This document shows positions 1 to 8,495 of a stretch of DNA of 64,000 nt, piece by piece; positions within the stretch are counted from its first letter, which is position 1; each line of letters starts with the position of its first letter. Made by a program: the position numbers and the translations under genes. Below the pieces are notes generated by a model that saw only the letters and a program-made list of their open reading frames with translations, was not told the DNA's origin and did not search any database. Source of the DNA: an uncultured Faecalicatena sp. (GTDB lineage: Bacteria > Bacillota > Clostridia > Lachnospirales > Lachnospiraceae); contig CAOKHZ010000002.1 in assembly GCA_948468385.1 (NCBI GenBank), positions 124,001-188,000 on the forward strand, written 5' to 3'.

Positions 1-1
1 T

Positions 2-124
2 CTCGTCGTACAGAAAAATCAGTATTTTGAATATATTTTGCAAAAAGACATGTCGCTTCGGCAGTGGAATTATGGTATACTGAAGGCACGGGAGACGGCC
101 GAGGATTATTTTCGGGGAGAATAG
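2..124 (+). CDS. C-terminal end of an upstream gene (partial)
   Basis: An open frame enters from the left edge and stops at the TAG at 122-124, giving about 40 residues ending in DYFRGE. The segment is hydrophilic and helical, rich in Gln, Glu and Lys, with no motif I recognise. It lies 90 bases upstream of the FtsW-like gene on the same strand, so it may belong to the same operon. Only the reading frame is visible; no function can be given. Confidence 0.45.
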   Translation, partial: LVVQKNQYFEYILQKDMSLRQWNYGILKARETAEDYFRGE

Positions 125-213
125 CATCTGTACGCCGATGCCGGCATCAATGTATGGGTTGGCGTGTTGGTATCTGGTGCATCGGCGCGAGGGGCGTTGC
201 CGGGAGATGATTA

Positions 214-1461
214 ATGAATTGGGGAGTGAACGTATTTGTGGGAAAGGTAAATAAGAACAAGATTGTAAAAGAAATCAAGGAGAATATGAACCGGACGGAT
301 TTGACCATCATAACCATGACCGTGTTTTTGTGTTGCTTCGGCCTTGTCATGATTTATTCGGCTTCTTCATACGAATGTTCGATGAGCGCGGACTATGGCT
401 ATGATTCGTTCTACTATTTGAAGAACCAGCTGAAATATATTTTGCTTGGTTTCGCGGGGATGGCGTTCGTTTATTTCTTCATCCGGGATGACTTTTTCGG
501 GAAATTGGCGCATTTGGCCTATGGATTTTCCGTGGTTTGCATTCTTTTGCTCGAAACGTCGATGGGCGTGAATGTAAAGGGGGCCACGCGCTGGCTTGCT
601 TTGGGAACGATGCAGTTTCAGGTGGCGGAGGTCGTGAAAATTGGCGTGATTATCTTCCTCGCCTACATGATTTCGAAGTATGACAAGATGTTGGACAAAA
701 CCCGCCTGACCATTTATTTGTGGGCGGTGGGGGGGATTCCCGCCGTGATGCTTCTGCGCATTTCCAATGACTTGAGCAGTAGCGTCGTCGTGTTGGCAAT
801 CACGTTTGGCATCAGCTTTATTTGCACGAAGACATGGAAGCTTCATTGTGCGGCGATGGGAGGGGCACTCGCGTTCGTCGCGCTCTACGTTCGAAACATC
901 GCGCAAAACATGCCGGATCCTGACAATTTGGAGGACGTGCCGTTTCGGGTGCTTCGCATCGCGGCGTGGATAGACCCGGAAAAATATGCCTCGGGCTCGG
1001 GATATCAGGTGCTGCAGTCGTTGTACGCGGTCGGTTCCGGCGGCTTCATGGGCAAGGGGCTGGGAAATTCCGTGCAAAAACTGGGTGGCATTCCTGAATC
1101 GCAAAATGACATGATTTTTTCCATCATTTGCGAGGAACTGGGCGTGTTCGGGGCGATTATGACGATTTTGATGATAAGCTACTTGTTATACCTGATTGTC
1201 CGGGTGGCCATGAACTCGGAAAGCTTGTTCGGGTTCGTGCTGGCATTCGGCGTGTTTTTACATATATCCGTACAAGCCATCATCAATATCGCCGTGAACT
1301 GTAACTTGTTTCCAAACACGGGGCTTCCCCTGCCGTTTATTTCCGCGGGCGGAACTTCGGTGTTTTGCATGCTGATGGAAATCGCGATGGTGCTGACCGT
1401 CTCGCGCACCCATCTGGCGAAAAACGTGAAGAAAGAGTACGAATCACGGTCGGTACGCTGA
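214..1461 (+). CDS. FtsW/RodA/SpoVE-family SEDS peptidoglycan polymerase
   Basis: SEDS-family integral membrane glycosyltransferase that polymerises lipid II into glycan strands, working with a class B penicillin-binding protein in septation, elongation or spore cortex synthesis. The protein has 415 residues and about ten hydrophobic segments. It carries the family signatures VKGATRWL, FQVAEVVKIG, the periplasmic-loop stretch GSGGFMGKGLG, and PESQNDMIFSIICEELG, followed near the C-terminus by PNTGLPLPFISAGG. These resemble FtsW/SpoVE more than RodA. Start 214 has a GGGAG site seven bases upstream. An internal ATG at 286 (MNRTDL) has AAGGAG only three bases away and would remove a polar 24-residue lead, so it remains possible. 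An inverted repeat at 1550-1597 follows the gene. Confidence 0.85.
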   Translation: MNWGVNVFVGKVNKNKIVKEIKENMNRTDLTIITMTVFLCCFGLVMIYSASSYECSMSADYGYDSFYYLKNQLKYILLGFAGMAFVYFFIRDDFFGKLAHLAYGFSVVCILLLETSMGVNVKGATRWLALGTMQFQVAEVVKIGVIIFLAYMISKYDKMLDKTRLTIYLWAVGGIPAVMLLRISNDLSSSVVVLAITFGISFICTKTWKLHCAAMGGALAFVALYVRNIAQNMPDPDNLEDVPFRVLRIAAWIDPEKYASGSGYQVLQSLYAVGSGGFMGKGLGNSVQKLGGIPESQNDMIFSIICEELGVFGAIMTILMISYLLYLIVRVAMNSESLFGFVLAFGVFLHISVQAIINIAVNCNLFPNTGLPLPFISAGGTSVFCMLMEIAMVLTVSRTHLAKNVKKEYESRSVR

Positions 1462-1549
1462 CTTGTTGGCTTTCGGGCGGGCCGTTTGGCGAAATGTCAT
1501 TGGGCCGACATGGGAGGCTTGTCTTGTTGAAATTATCGCAAAGAAGGAC

Positions 1550-1597
1550 AAGCGGAGTCCGTCAAAGAACAAAATTTGAGGGCTCCGCTTATTTTTA
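1550..1597. terminator. Convergent intrinsic terminator
   Basis: Arms AAGCGGAG (1550-1557) and CTCCGCTT (1583-1590) enclose a loop and are followed by A-T5. It lies between the rightward SEDS gene and the leftward gene ending at 1601, so it probably serves one or both. Confidence 0.6.
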
Positions 1598-1600
1598 GAC

Positions 1601-1882
1601 TTATGTATTCTTTTTGATTAAGCCTTGTACCATCTGGATCGTGCGGTCGATTTGTGCTTGTTCTTCTTTGGACTTTCCCTCTTTCAGGATGTCTAATATC
1701 AGTCCGATTTCTTCGGAAGTAAAACGGATTCCCTTTTTGTTTGCGGTCGTGATGAGTGCCATCATGATGGGAGCCATGTCGCGCCCCGACTTGCCTTGCG
1801 TCTGCTCGGCGGCTCGGTGTATCAGCTCCATTTTTATGGGGTCAAGGTTTTTAAGTTGTGGGTTGTTCATCCATTCGTTCAT
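1601..1882 (-). CDS. Small conserved helical hypothetical protein
   Basis: A 93-residue, mostly helical, soluble protein with no signal peptide or membrane segment. The start at 1882 is chosen because GGAGG lies seven bases upstream; longer versions reading back to 1906 lack a good site. It overlaps the 3' end of the preceding leftward gene by 32 bases, so the two are likely translationally coupled. It contains NLDPIKMELIHRAAEQ and ends in a Lys-rich tail. The central part (DMAPIMMALITTANKKGIRF) reads as one amphipathic helix followed by a helical hairpin. I do not recognise a family; the neighbour shares a methionine-rich helical character. Confidence 0.75.
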   Translation of the reverse strand: MNEWMNNPQLKNLDPIKMELIHRAAEQTQGKSGRDMAPIMMALITTANKKGIRFTSEEIGLILDILKEGKSKEEQAQIDRTIQMVQGLIKKNT

Positions 1883-2486
1883 GTGAGTCTCCTCCTTCCT
1901 TTTCAAATATGTTCTGGTATGTGCGAAACATTTCTTGCTGGCTTGGGGAAAGCATGTTCTGTAACAAGTCCATCGGGTTCATGGAGGGAAAGCCGTTTGC
2001 GAAAGGTGCGTCCGTATTTTCCCACGCGTTTTGTGCCTGCCCTGCATCCGAGTCTTCGCCCATGTCCCGTGTTGCTTCCGCGTCTGATGTTTGCCGTGCG
2101 TCCTCGTTTCCTTGCATTCCCTGCATTCCTTGCATTTCCTGCATCATCTGCATCATTTCCATCATGTTCATCATGTTGCGCATGTTTTCGAACATTTCGC
2201 GTTCCGGCGGTGAGAGGTATGGCAGGATTTCCTCTATCATGGAGAGCGAGAATCCTTGCGGGTTCGCCTGTCCCTTTTCAGACATGCTTTGTGACGGGGA
2301 GAGGGCGTTTGGATTTTCTGAAAAGATCTGTATCGTGTGCTGCAGCTCCATGAATTTGATGAGGATGGCAAGCATCGGCCTCGTCGCGGCGGGAGTGTAG
2401 GCAAGCATCAACTTCATCATGCGAAACTGTGGAGGCATCGTCAATTCATCAAATAAGGTCATTGGTCTGGGCGGTTGCTTTTCCAT
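1851..2486 (-). CDS. Methionine-rich hypothetical protein
   Basis: A 211-residue protein of unknown function. The N-terminal half (LFDELTMPPQFRMMKLML and following) is helical. A central low-complexity run follows in which Met alternates with Asn, Glu and Gln (MMNMMEMMQMMQEMQGMQG). Then comes an acidic linker and a C-terminal helix (MDLLQNMLSPSQQEMFRTY). The start at 2486 has GGGAG five bases upstream; a GTG two codons earlier is possible. It is transcribed leftward and overlaps the 93-residue gene that follows. The Met-rich run resembles that of metal or signal-peptide binding grooves only in composition, so no function is claimed. Confidence 0.7.
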   Translation of the reverse strand: MEKQPPRPMTLFDELTMPPQFRMMKLMLAYTPAATRPMLAILIKFMELQHTIQIFSENPNALSPSQSMSEKGQANPQGFSLSMIEEILPYLSPPEREMFENMRNMMNMMEMMQMMQEMQGMQGMQGNEDARQTSDAEATRDMGEDSDAGQAQNAWENTDAPFANGFPSMNPMDLLQNMLSPSQQEMFRTYQNIFEKEGGDSHERMDEQPTT

Positions 2487-2545
2487 AGGCACTCCCGGGA
2501 TTTACGTTGTAAAAATATATGCGCCCGGGACGAAGGGTATGCATG

Positions 2546-2586
2546 AAATCCCCTGCAGCAGAGATTTGTGCTTATGCAGGGGATTT
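2546..2586. terminator. Hairpin upstream of the Met-rich gene
   Basis: A perfect 12-base stem, AAATCCCCTGCA (2546-2557) with TGCAGGGGATTT (2575-2586), separated by 17 bases. It lies between the Cys-rich gene and the Met-rich gene. It could terminate leftward transcription or be a regulatory structure; the U-run is short. Confidence 0.45.
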
Positions 2587-2648
2587 ATGCTTATACATAC
2601 GTCGGTGTAGGGATTGTGTTGCCTTTCCCACATCGATACCGGGGGTTG

Positions 2649-2692
2649 CCCGTCATGACGCGCGGCCCGACCGGGCCGCACGTCGTAACGGG
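2649..2692 (-). terminator. Strong GC-rich hairpin after the Cys/Gly-rich gene
   Basis: A 20-base imperfect stem at 2649-2668 and 2673-2692 with the four-base loop GACC. Two of its three mismatches become G-U pairs when transcribed leftward, so the structure fits a minus-strand RNA. It begins 18 bases beyond the stop of the 85-residue gene. There is no clear U-run. Confidence 0.5.
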
Positions 2693-2709
2693 GGTTCAAA
2701 AGGTCGTGA

Positions 2710-2967
2710 TTAGCAGCATCCGTTGCCACAGCCACCACAGAAGATGAGCAGCAGGATGATCCACATGCAGCTGTCATTGCCGCAGCCACAGCCGCATCCG
2801 TCACCTCTTCCGCCGAAGAGGCTGCCGCCATTGCAGCCACAGCCGCCGCCGCAGAAGATCAACAGCAGGATGATCCAAAGGCAGGAAGACATTCCGGTGC
2901 CACATCCGTTGTTCGCGCAGGATACTCCACAGTTGTTCTCACATCCGCATCCACAATTGTCATTCAT
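2710..2967 (-). CDS. Cys/Gly-rich duplicated mini-protein
   Basis: An 85-residue protein made almost entirely of Cys, Gly and Asn around two copies of a hydrophobic core, CLWIILLLIFCGG (about residues 29-41) and CMWIILLLIFCGG (about 67-79). It looks like an internal duplication. There are 19-20 cysteines, in CGCGC-type clusters flanking each possible membrane segment. A GGAGG site precedes the ATG by eight bases. Clostridial proteins of this look are often annotated as high-cysteine hypothetical proteins; YjcZ-like spore proteins share the short hydrophobic cassette. Its role (membrane peptide, spore component, metal binder) cannot be decided from sequence. Confidence 0.75.
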   Translation of the reverse strand: MNDNCGCGCENNCGVSCANNGCGTGMSSCLWIILLLIFCGGGCGCNGGSLFGGRGDGCGCGCGNDSCMWIILLLIFCGGCGNGCC

Positions 2968-3229
2968 GTTAAAAATCCTCCAAAGATGATGTTTACAGTT
3001 TCATAATATGTGGTTGGGGGAAATGTGTGAAAGTAAAAATAAAAAAATTTCAAGGTCGGATTTGGTAAGGGAAAGGAGGTAGGCCGGGTCGGTATTTGAA
3101 ATGGAAAAATCCGGCGTTCGGGCGTAAAATGATAGCAGAGTCAAAAACATGGCAGTGTTGGCGCAAGGAGACAAGTCGGTACCCGTACGCCGATGCCAGG
3201 AAACTTATGATATATGAGGAGGTATTTTT

Positions 3230-4882
3230 ATGAGCAGTCAGAGAACCATCTATACGAACAACGGAAAACCGTGGATTGCCATCGCGGGCGAAGTGCACAA
3301 TTCTAATTCGTCCGATCCGGCCTACATGGAGGGCGTGTGGGAGCAGGCGAAAAAACTTGGCATGAACACGCTCTTGCTTCCCATGAGTTGGGAACTGGTC
3401 GAGCCGGAAGAGGGACGATTCGAGTTTGCGTTGACGGACAAGTTGATTGCCCAGGCCAGGGAGCGTGACATGAAGATTGTCTTTCTGTGGTTTGGTACGT
3501 GGAAGAACGCCCAGTGCATGTACGCGCCGGAATGGGTAAAGAAGGATTTGACGCGTTTCCCGAGGGCGCAAGTGGAGAAAGGGAAGAACAAGGTGGCTTT
3601 GGCGAAGTTTTACGGCATGAGCTACACGACGCTTTCTTATATGGGAGAAGAGACGAACAAGGCAGATGCCAAGGCGTTTGTCGAGTGGATGAAGCATCTT
3701 AAGGCGGTGGACGAGCAGGAGCGCACGGTCATCGGCGTCCAGGTGGAGAATGAAACCGGACTGCAGGGCGCGGCGCGGGAGCATTCCGACGCGGCGGACG
3801 AGGCATTTGCCGGTGCGGTTCCGCAGGGACTCGTGGATTACATGAAGGCACATGTGGAGAGTATGGAGCCGGAGATGAAGGCGGCGGTAGAAAACGGGGC
3901 GGCATCCGGGACTTGGAGCGAGGTGTTTGGCCCCGTGGCGGAGGAAGCGTTTTCTGCATACATGATTTCCGCGTACGTGGAGCGCGTGGCGGCGGCAGGC
4001 AAGGAGGTTTACGACCTTCCGATGTCCGCGAATTGTTGGTTGGACAAGGGCGGCGAGCCGGGAACGTATCCGAGCGGCGGCCCGGTGGCGAAGGTGATGG
4101 AGATTTGGAGATATGCCGCGCCGTCCATCGACGTGATTGCCCCGGATATTTACGTACCTTATTTCCACAAAATTTGTGATCAGTACATGAAGATGGACAA
4201 TCCGTTGGTGATTCCGGAGACGGCGGTACATTCCTATGCGGCACCCCGCATGGTCTATTGCGTGGGGCATTACCATGCCGCGTGCTTCGCCCCGTTTGGA
4301 TTCGAGGACATGGGACGGCCGTTTAACTCGACGCAGGGATATTTGTTCGGAATGGACGTGACCGATCCCCTGCTTCAGACTCCGCAAAATGTGGAAGAAT
4401 ATGGCTGGTGCGGTAATGCGTTACATAACATGATGGACTTGCTGGCTTCCAAATATGGGACGAAGGATTTGCAGGCGGTCATTTCGGAAAAAATAGACAT
4501 GACGCCGATTGACATGTCCTCCATGGATCCGGCAAAGGGCATGGCGGCGATGATGAAGGGTGACCCGGAAAACGACACCATGATGTTTGGCACGTTTGGG
4601 TTCAAGATTATCATGAACATGCCGATGATTGCGCGGAAGGACGGCGTGTGCTTAATCGTAAAGGAAAGCGAGGACACCTATTACTTGTTAGGAAATGCCT
4701 GCATGATTTCTCCGTTTTCGGTGGATCCGGCGAAGCCGAATTACGACATCGTCTCTTTGGAAGAGGGGCATTTTGAGAATGGAACGTGGAAGGCGGGACG
4801 CCGTTTGAACGGAGACGAGTCGGCAAGTTTGTCCTTTGATGAATACGGAATTTTGAAATTGAAAGTGTTTACTTATGCGTAA
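3230..4882 (+). CDS. GH35-like glycosidase with DUF5597-type tail
   Basis: A 550-residue cytoplasmic glycoside hydrolase of the beta-galactosidase superfamily (clan GH-A). The N-terminal TIM barrel shows the strand signatures WIAIAGEVHN, LGMNTLLLPMSWELVEPEEG and IVFLWFGTWKNAQ. The likely acid/base is E175 in QVENE and the likely nucleophile is E330 in VIPETAVHS. The C-terminal ~180 residues match the all-beta extension of GH35 members annotated with DUF5597. There is no signal peptide, so it would act on imported oligosaccharides. The start follows GAGGAGG. It is convergent with an AraC-type regulator, a common partner of sugar-use genes. The substrate is not determined. Confidence 0.85.
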   Translation: MSSQRTIYTNNGKPWIAIAGEVHNSNSSDPAYMEGVWEQAKKLGMNTLLLPMSWELVEPEEGRFEFALTDKLIAQARERDMKIVFLWFGTWKNAQCMYAPEWVKKDLTRFPRAQVEKGKNKVALAKFYGMSYTTLSYMGEETNKADAKAFVEWMKHLKAVDEQERTVIGVQVENETGLQGAAREHSDAADEAFAGAVPQGLVDYMKAHVESMEPEMKAAVENGAASGTWSEVFGPVAEEAFSAYMISAYVERVAAAGKEVYDLPMSANCWLDKGGEPGTYPSGGPVAKVMEIWRYAAPSIDVIAPDIYVPYFHKICDQYMKMDNPLVIPETAVHSYAAPRMVYCVGHYHAACFAPFGFEDMGRPFNSTQGYLFGMDVTDPLLQTPQNVEEYGWCGNALHNMMDLLASKYGTKDLQAVISEKIDMTPIDMSSMDPAKGMAAMMKGDPENDTMMFGTFGFKIIMNMPMIARKDGVCLIVKESEDTYYLLGNACMISPFSVDPAKPNYDIVSLEEGHFENGTWKAGRRLNGDESASLSFDEYGILKLKVFTYA

Positions 4883-4979
4883 AGACGTGTAAACAATGGC
4901 CGTAAAAAGTAATGAATGATGGCATCGGCGTGCGGATGGCAATACGCTTCAACGTATTTGTGCGTCATCGTGAATTTTG

Positions 4980-5005
4980 GCGGGGGATTTCCCCCGTCAT
5001 TTTTG
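4980..5005 (+). terminator. Intrinsic terminator after the GH35-like gene
   Basis: Stem CGGGGG / CCCCCG with the loop ATTT, followed after three bases by T5. It is about 100 bases past the stop of the glycosidase gene, between it and the converging AraC gene. Confidence 0.5.
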
Positions 5006-5058
5006 TGGGAAGAAAGTTATCGGGGGTGCGTCGCACCCTATATTATTTGCGGGTCGCT

Positions 5059-6123
5059 TTAAAGCCGCGCCTTCCTTTCGAGCTTCCGAAAGTCCCCTGG
5101 AAGGACGTGGTATTTTTCTTTGAATTTTTTGTAAAAAAATCCCTGGTTCTGATATCCGATTTGCGCGGCAATGTTTTCGACGGACAAGTCCGTCGTGTGG
5201 AGCAGTTTCATGGCCTCGGACAAGCGTACGTCCTGAATGTAGGCGGACAAGGTGAGCCCGATTTGTTTGCGGAAAATACGGTTTAAGTAGTCCGGGCTAA
5301 AGTGAAAGGCCGTGCCAATCTGTTGGACGGTCACCGTGGAATGGTGCCTGCGGATGTAGCTTTGGATGTCCTCGAACAGTGCCTGGTGCAAGTCCGCCGT
5401 GTCTTGTCTTGCGACTTGCGTGTGGAACTCTTTTGTCAATAAGTCAATCACGCGTTCCACGGCTCCGATGGAGAGATGCTTTTTGCCCGGAAGGTTTGCG
5501 GACATTTCTTGTAAAAGCAACGTTAAAATGGCGGTCGTCTGCGGGGCGTTCCCTGCCGGGGAAAAACGGATGTATAAGTACTGGCTTCGCTTTTCGTTTA
5601 TCAGCTTTTTCAGGCTCTGCGTGTAATCCTCCTCCCCGCGGGATTCCATATGGCGTGTGAAGAAGCTGTCGTCGATGTCAAGGCAAATCAGGGTGCAGTC
5701 TTCCTTATATAAGTATTCCCCGTGCATGATGTCGGAATTAATCAGGACGAATTCTCCTTGGTTGAAGGAAAGCGCTTCTTCTTCAATTTGTATGCTCAGA
5801 CGGCCCTCGATGATGTAGGTCAGTTCGATGGAGTTGTGGGAATGCATCTTGCACATCGTCCCGGAGGAAAAGGGCGAAATCCAGGCATAACAGCGAGGTA
5901 TGGAAAAGCCCGCATAGAAATAACCACGTAATTGCTCCGTGTTCGTATACCACCCTGAAAGCGTGACGAGGTCGTACAAGGGTCTGCTTTGCGAAAGGCT
6001 GACGTGATGGATTTGGGATACAAAATCCTCATGTTCGGCGATATCGGAAGGCTGTAACATGGAACTGGAGTGGTTTTGAATAAGCCGGTGCAAATACTTT
6101 TTCAATTCTGCATTTGATACCAT
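5059..6123 (-). CDS. AraC-family regulator with cupin sensor domain
   Basis: A 354-residue transcription factor. The N-terminal half holds a cupin/AraC-binding domain (MCKMHSHNSIELTYIIEG, then LSFNQGEFVLINSDIMHGE), where a sugar-type ligand would bind. The last ~100 residues are the double helix-turn-helix (IGTAFHFSPDYLNRIFRKQIG, then VENIAAQIGYQNQGFFYKKF). The start at 6123 has AAGGAA upstream; an ATG at 6144 is possible. It converges on the GH35-like gene and diverges from ylxM. Control of the neighbouring glycosidase is an inference from position. Confidence 0.85.
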   Translation of the reverse strand: MVSNAELKKYLHRLIQNHSSSMLQPSDIAEHEDFVSQIHHVSLSQSRPLYDLVTLSGWYTNTEQLRGYFYAGFSIPRCYAWISPFSSGTMCKMHSHNSIELTYIIEGRLSIQIEEEALSFNQGEFVLINSDIMHGEYLYKEDCTLICLDIDDSFFTRHMESRGEEDYTQSLKKLINEKRSQYLYIRFSPAGNAPQTTAILTLLLQEMSANLPGKKHLSIGAVERVIDLLTKEFHTQVARQDTADLHQALFEDIQSYIRRHHSTVTVQQIGTAFHFSPDYLNRIFRKQIGLTLSAYIQDVRLSEAMKLLHTTDLSVENIAAQIGYQNQGFFYKKFKEKYHVLPGDFRKLERKARL

Positions 6124-6245
6124 GGGAAGGTTCCTTTCGTACATGTAAATATGCCGTTATCTGTACATCGACGTTATCATAACATGATGGCAACATGTCG
6201 TCAAGTGACCGGGAATAGAAAAAACGCCGGTGTCAAGAAAAAAAC

Positions 6246-6274
6246 TTGACAGATTTATTTTTTTGGTGTACTAT
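6246..6274 (+). promoter_or_regulatory. Sigma-A promoter of ylxM-ffh
   Basis: TTGACA (6246-6251), 17 bases, TACTAT (6269-6274). The expected transcription start (about 6281) falls only a few bases before the ylxM start codons at 6285 and 6291, implying a very short or absent 5' leader. Confidence 0.7.
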
Positions 6275-6290
6275 ACCAAAGGTGATGGGC

Positions 6291-6647
6291 ATGGATGAAA
6301 TTTTGGAGCAGGCATTGCTGTTCGATTTTTATGGGGAACTGCTTTCCGAGCGGCAGAAAGAGGTATATCAGTATTACGTGTTTGATGATCTTTCGTTAGG
6401 CGAGATTGCCGCCGAGGTTGGCATGAGCCGGCAAGGGGTTCACGATCTTGTAAAACGCGGCAGGCTGATGTTGGAAGACTATGAGCGAAAGCTGCATTTG
6501 GTAGAGAAGTTCATGTCAGTCAAAGAGAAGGTGCAGCAGATAGACCGCCTGCTTGATACGTACGAGGGGGATTGCCGTGTGGAAAACCCGCAGGAACTGT
6601 TGGAGAAGATTCGGAAAATCGCGGATCTGATTATAGAAGAATTATAG
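6291..6647 (+). CDS. ylxM: YlxM family DNA-binding protein (UPF0122)
   Basis: A 118-residue protein with a sigma-70 region-4-like helix-turn-helix (LSERQKEVYQYYVFDDLSLGEIA, then MSRQGVHDLVKRG) and a C-terminal helix. YlxM proteins sit immediately upstream of ffh in Firmicutes and are linked to the signal recognition particle pathway. The start at 6291 (MDEIL) is chosen because it aligns with family N-termini and AAAGG lies just upstream; ATG 6285 is two codons earlier. The gene is 67 bases from ffh, and the usual upstream partner ftsY is absent here. Confidence 0.9.
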   Translation: MDEILEQALLFDFYGELLSERQKEVYQYYVFDDLSLGEIAAEVGMSRQGVHDLVKRGRLMLEDYERKLHLVEKFMSVKEKVQQIDRLLDTYEGDCRVENPQELLEKIRKIADLIIEEL

Positions 6648-6714
6648 GCGGCAGGGAAATTTCAGGCGGTAGAGAATGATAGCTGGTAAAGAAGGATAAT
6701 AAAGGAGTCATGGG

Positions 6715-8082
6715 ATGGCATTTGACAGCTTAACGGAAAAACTTCAAAACGTGTTTAAGAACCTGCGCGGCAAGGGACGTTTGACGGAGGAGGACGTGAA
6801 GGCCGCCTTAAAGGAAGTGAAGATGGCACTTCTGGAAGCGGATGTCAACTTCAAGGTGGTCAAGGGATTTGTGAGGGACGTTCAGGAGCGCGCCGTTGGG
6901 CAGGACGTGATGAACGGCCTGAACCCGGGGCAGATGGTCATCAAGATTGTAAACGAGGAACTCGTGAAGCTGATGGGGTCCGAGACGACGGAGATTAAGT
7001 TCCAGCCGGGCAGTGCCATTACCGTCATCATGATGGCGGGTCTGCAGGGCGCGGGTAAGACGACGACCACGGCGAAGCTGGCAGGCAAGTTTAAGCTAAA
7101 AGGGAAGAAACCGCTCTTGGTGGCTTGTGACGTGTATCGCCCGGCGGCCATCAAGCAGTTACAGATAAACGGCGAGAAGCAGGGCGTGGAAGTGTTTTCC
7201 ATGGGAGACAGGATAAAGCCCGCCGACATCGCCAGGGCCGCCCTTGAGCACGCGGTGAAGAACCACAACAATCTGGTGATTCTTGACACGGCCGGCCGTC
7301 TCCACGTTGACGAGGAGATGATGGCGGAGCTTCAGGAAATCAAAGAGGCGGTGGAGGTTCACCAGACCATACTCGTGGTCGATGCCATGACCGGGCAGGA
7401 CGCGGTCAACGTGGCGAAGAACTTTAACGAAAAAATCGGGATTGACGGCGTGATCGTGACCAAGCTGGACGGCGACACGCGGGGCGGCGCGGCATTGTCC
7501 ATCAAGGCGGTGACCGGAAAGCCGATTCTTTATGTTGGCATGGGGGAGAAGCTTTCGGACTTGGAGCAGTTCTATCCTGACCGCATGGCTTCCCGCATAC
7601 TGGGCATGGGCGACGTGCTGACATTGATTGAGAAGGCCGGGGAGGAACTTGATGAGGAAAAGGCCCGGAAGATGACCGAGAAGATGAAGAAGGCCCAGTT
7701 CGATTATGAGGATTACTTAGAGAGCATGGACCAGATGAAGAAGATGGGCGGCTTGTCCAGCATCATGGGCATGATGCCGGGACTCGGCGGGATGGGCGGT
7801 ATGGGAAATAAGAAGATGCCGAACATCGACTCGGAGGAAAGCGAGAAGCGGATGGCCCGGATGGAGGCCATGATTTACTCGATGACGCCTGCGGAGCGGC
7901 AGAATCCCGACCTGATCAATCTGTCTCGGAAGCATCGTATTGCCAAGGGGGCGGGCGTGGACATCGCGGAGGTCAACCGCATGGTGAAGCAGTTCAATGA
8001 GACGCGCAAGATGATGAAAAAATTGCCCGGTCTCATGGGTGGCAGGGGTGGTAAAAAGGGACGTTTTCGTTTTCCCTTTTGA
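6715..8082 (+). CDS. ffh: Signal recognition particle protein Ffh
   Basis: A 455-residue SRP GTPase that binds 4.5S/6S RNA and the signal sequences of nascent membrane proteins and docks with FtsY. The N domain (1-90) is followed by the G domain with P-loop GLQGAGKTTTTAKLA (about 105-119), the DTAGR motif and TKLDGD. The Met-rich M domain (about 300-435) carries MGGLSSIMGMMPG and the RNA-binding helix region. Length is normal. The start follows AAAGGAG. It is the second gene of the ylxM-ffh unit, ahead of rpsP. Confidence 0.97.
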   Translation: MAFDSLTEKLQNVFKNLRGKGRLTEEDVKAALKEVKMALLEADVNFKVVKGFVRDVQERAVGQDVMNGLNPGQMVIKIVNEELVKLMGSETTEIKFQPGSAITVIMMAGLQGAGKTTTTAKLAGKFKLKGKKPLLVACDVYRPAAIKQLQINGEKQGVEVFSMGDRIKPADIARAALEHAVKNHNNLVILDTAGRLHVDEEMMAELQEIKEAVEVHQTILVVDAMTGQDAVNVAKNFNEKIGIDGVIVTKLDGDTRGGAALSIKAVTGKPILYVGMGEKLSDLEQFYPDRMASRILGMGDVLTLIEKAGEELDEEKARKMTEKMKKAQFDYEDYLESMDQMKKMGGLSSIMGMMPGLGGMGGMGNKKMPNIDSEESEKRMARMEAMIYSMTPAERQNPDLINLSRKHRIAKGAGVDIAEVNRMVKQFNETRKMMKKLPGLMGGRGGKKGRFRFPF

Positions 8083-8175
8083 CACATAAATCGCGCTTGG
8101 CATGGATGGAGATCCATATGCCGGCGCGGGTACAAAAAAGAATAAAATATCAAGAAAAGGTGGAGGTAACTAAAA

Positions 8176-8421
8176 ATGGCAGTAAAAATCAGATTGACAA
8201 GGATGGGAAAGAAGAAGGCTCCTTTCTATAGAATCATCGTGGCGGATTCCAGATCCCCGAGGGACGGAAGATTCATCGAAGAGATCGGAACCTATGATCC
8301 GAACCACGATCCGAGCGAGTTCAAGGTAAACGAGGAAGCGGCTAAGAAGTGGCTGGCAAACGGCGCACAGCCGACGGAAGTCGTCAGCAAGATTTTCAAG
8401 GCGGCGGGCATTGAGAAATAA
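8176..8421 (+). CDS. rpsP: 30S ribosomal protein S16
   Basis: An 81-residue S16 protein starting [20 protein letters not shown], the family signature, with RIVVADSR-type and GTYDP motifs and the usual full length. It belongs to the 30S 5' domain and assists early assembly. A GGAGG site lies eight bases before the start. The order ffh-rpsP-KH-rimM-trmD is the conserved Firmicute ribosome cluster. Confidence 0.98.
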   Translation: MAVKIRLTRMGKKKAPFYRIIVADSRSPRDGRFIEEIGTYDPNHDPSEFKVNEEAAKKWLANGAQPTEVVSKIFKAAGIEK

Positions 8422-8495
8422 GCTTGTGTTTTGTGGCACGGCAATAAGCCAATGAAGCGGTGGTGTAACTGTGAAGCCGCTTGGAGGAGACTTAG

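Noticed and set aside
367-1104. 245-residue minus-strand frame across the SEDS gene
   Set aside because: It is antisense to a clear FtsW/SpoVE gene, rich in His and Arg as expected of a shadow frame, and has no ribosome site.
2502-2840. Ala-rich minus-strand frame overlapping the Cys/Gly-rich gene
   Set aside because: The composition is an out-of-frame reading of the repetitive Cys/Gly codons; the 2710-2967 frame has GGAGG and a coherent duplication.
3729-4244. Pro/Arg-rich minus-strand frame inside the GH35-like gene
   Set aside because: It is a shadow of the conserved catalytic region on the plus strand.
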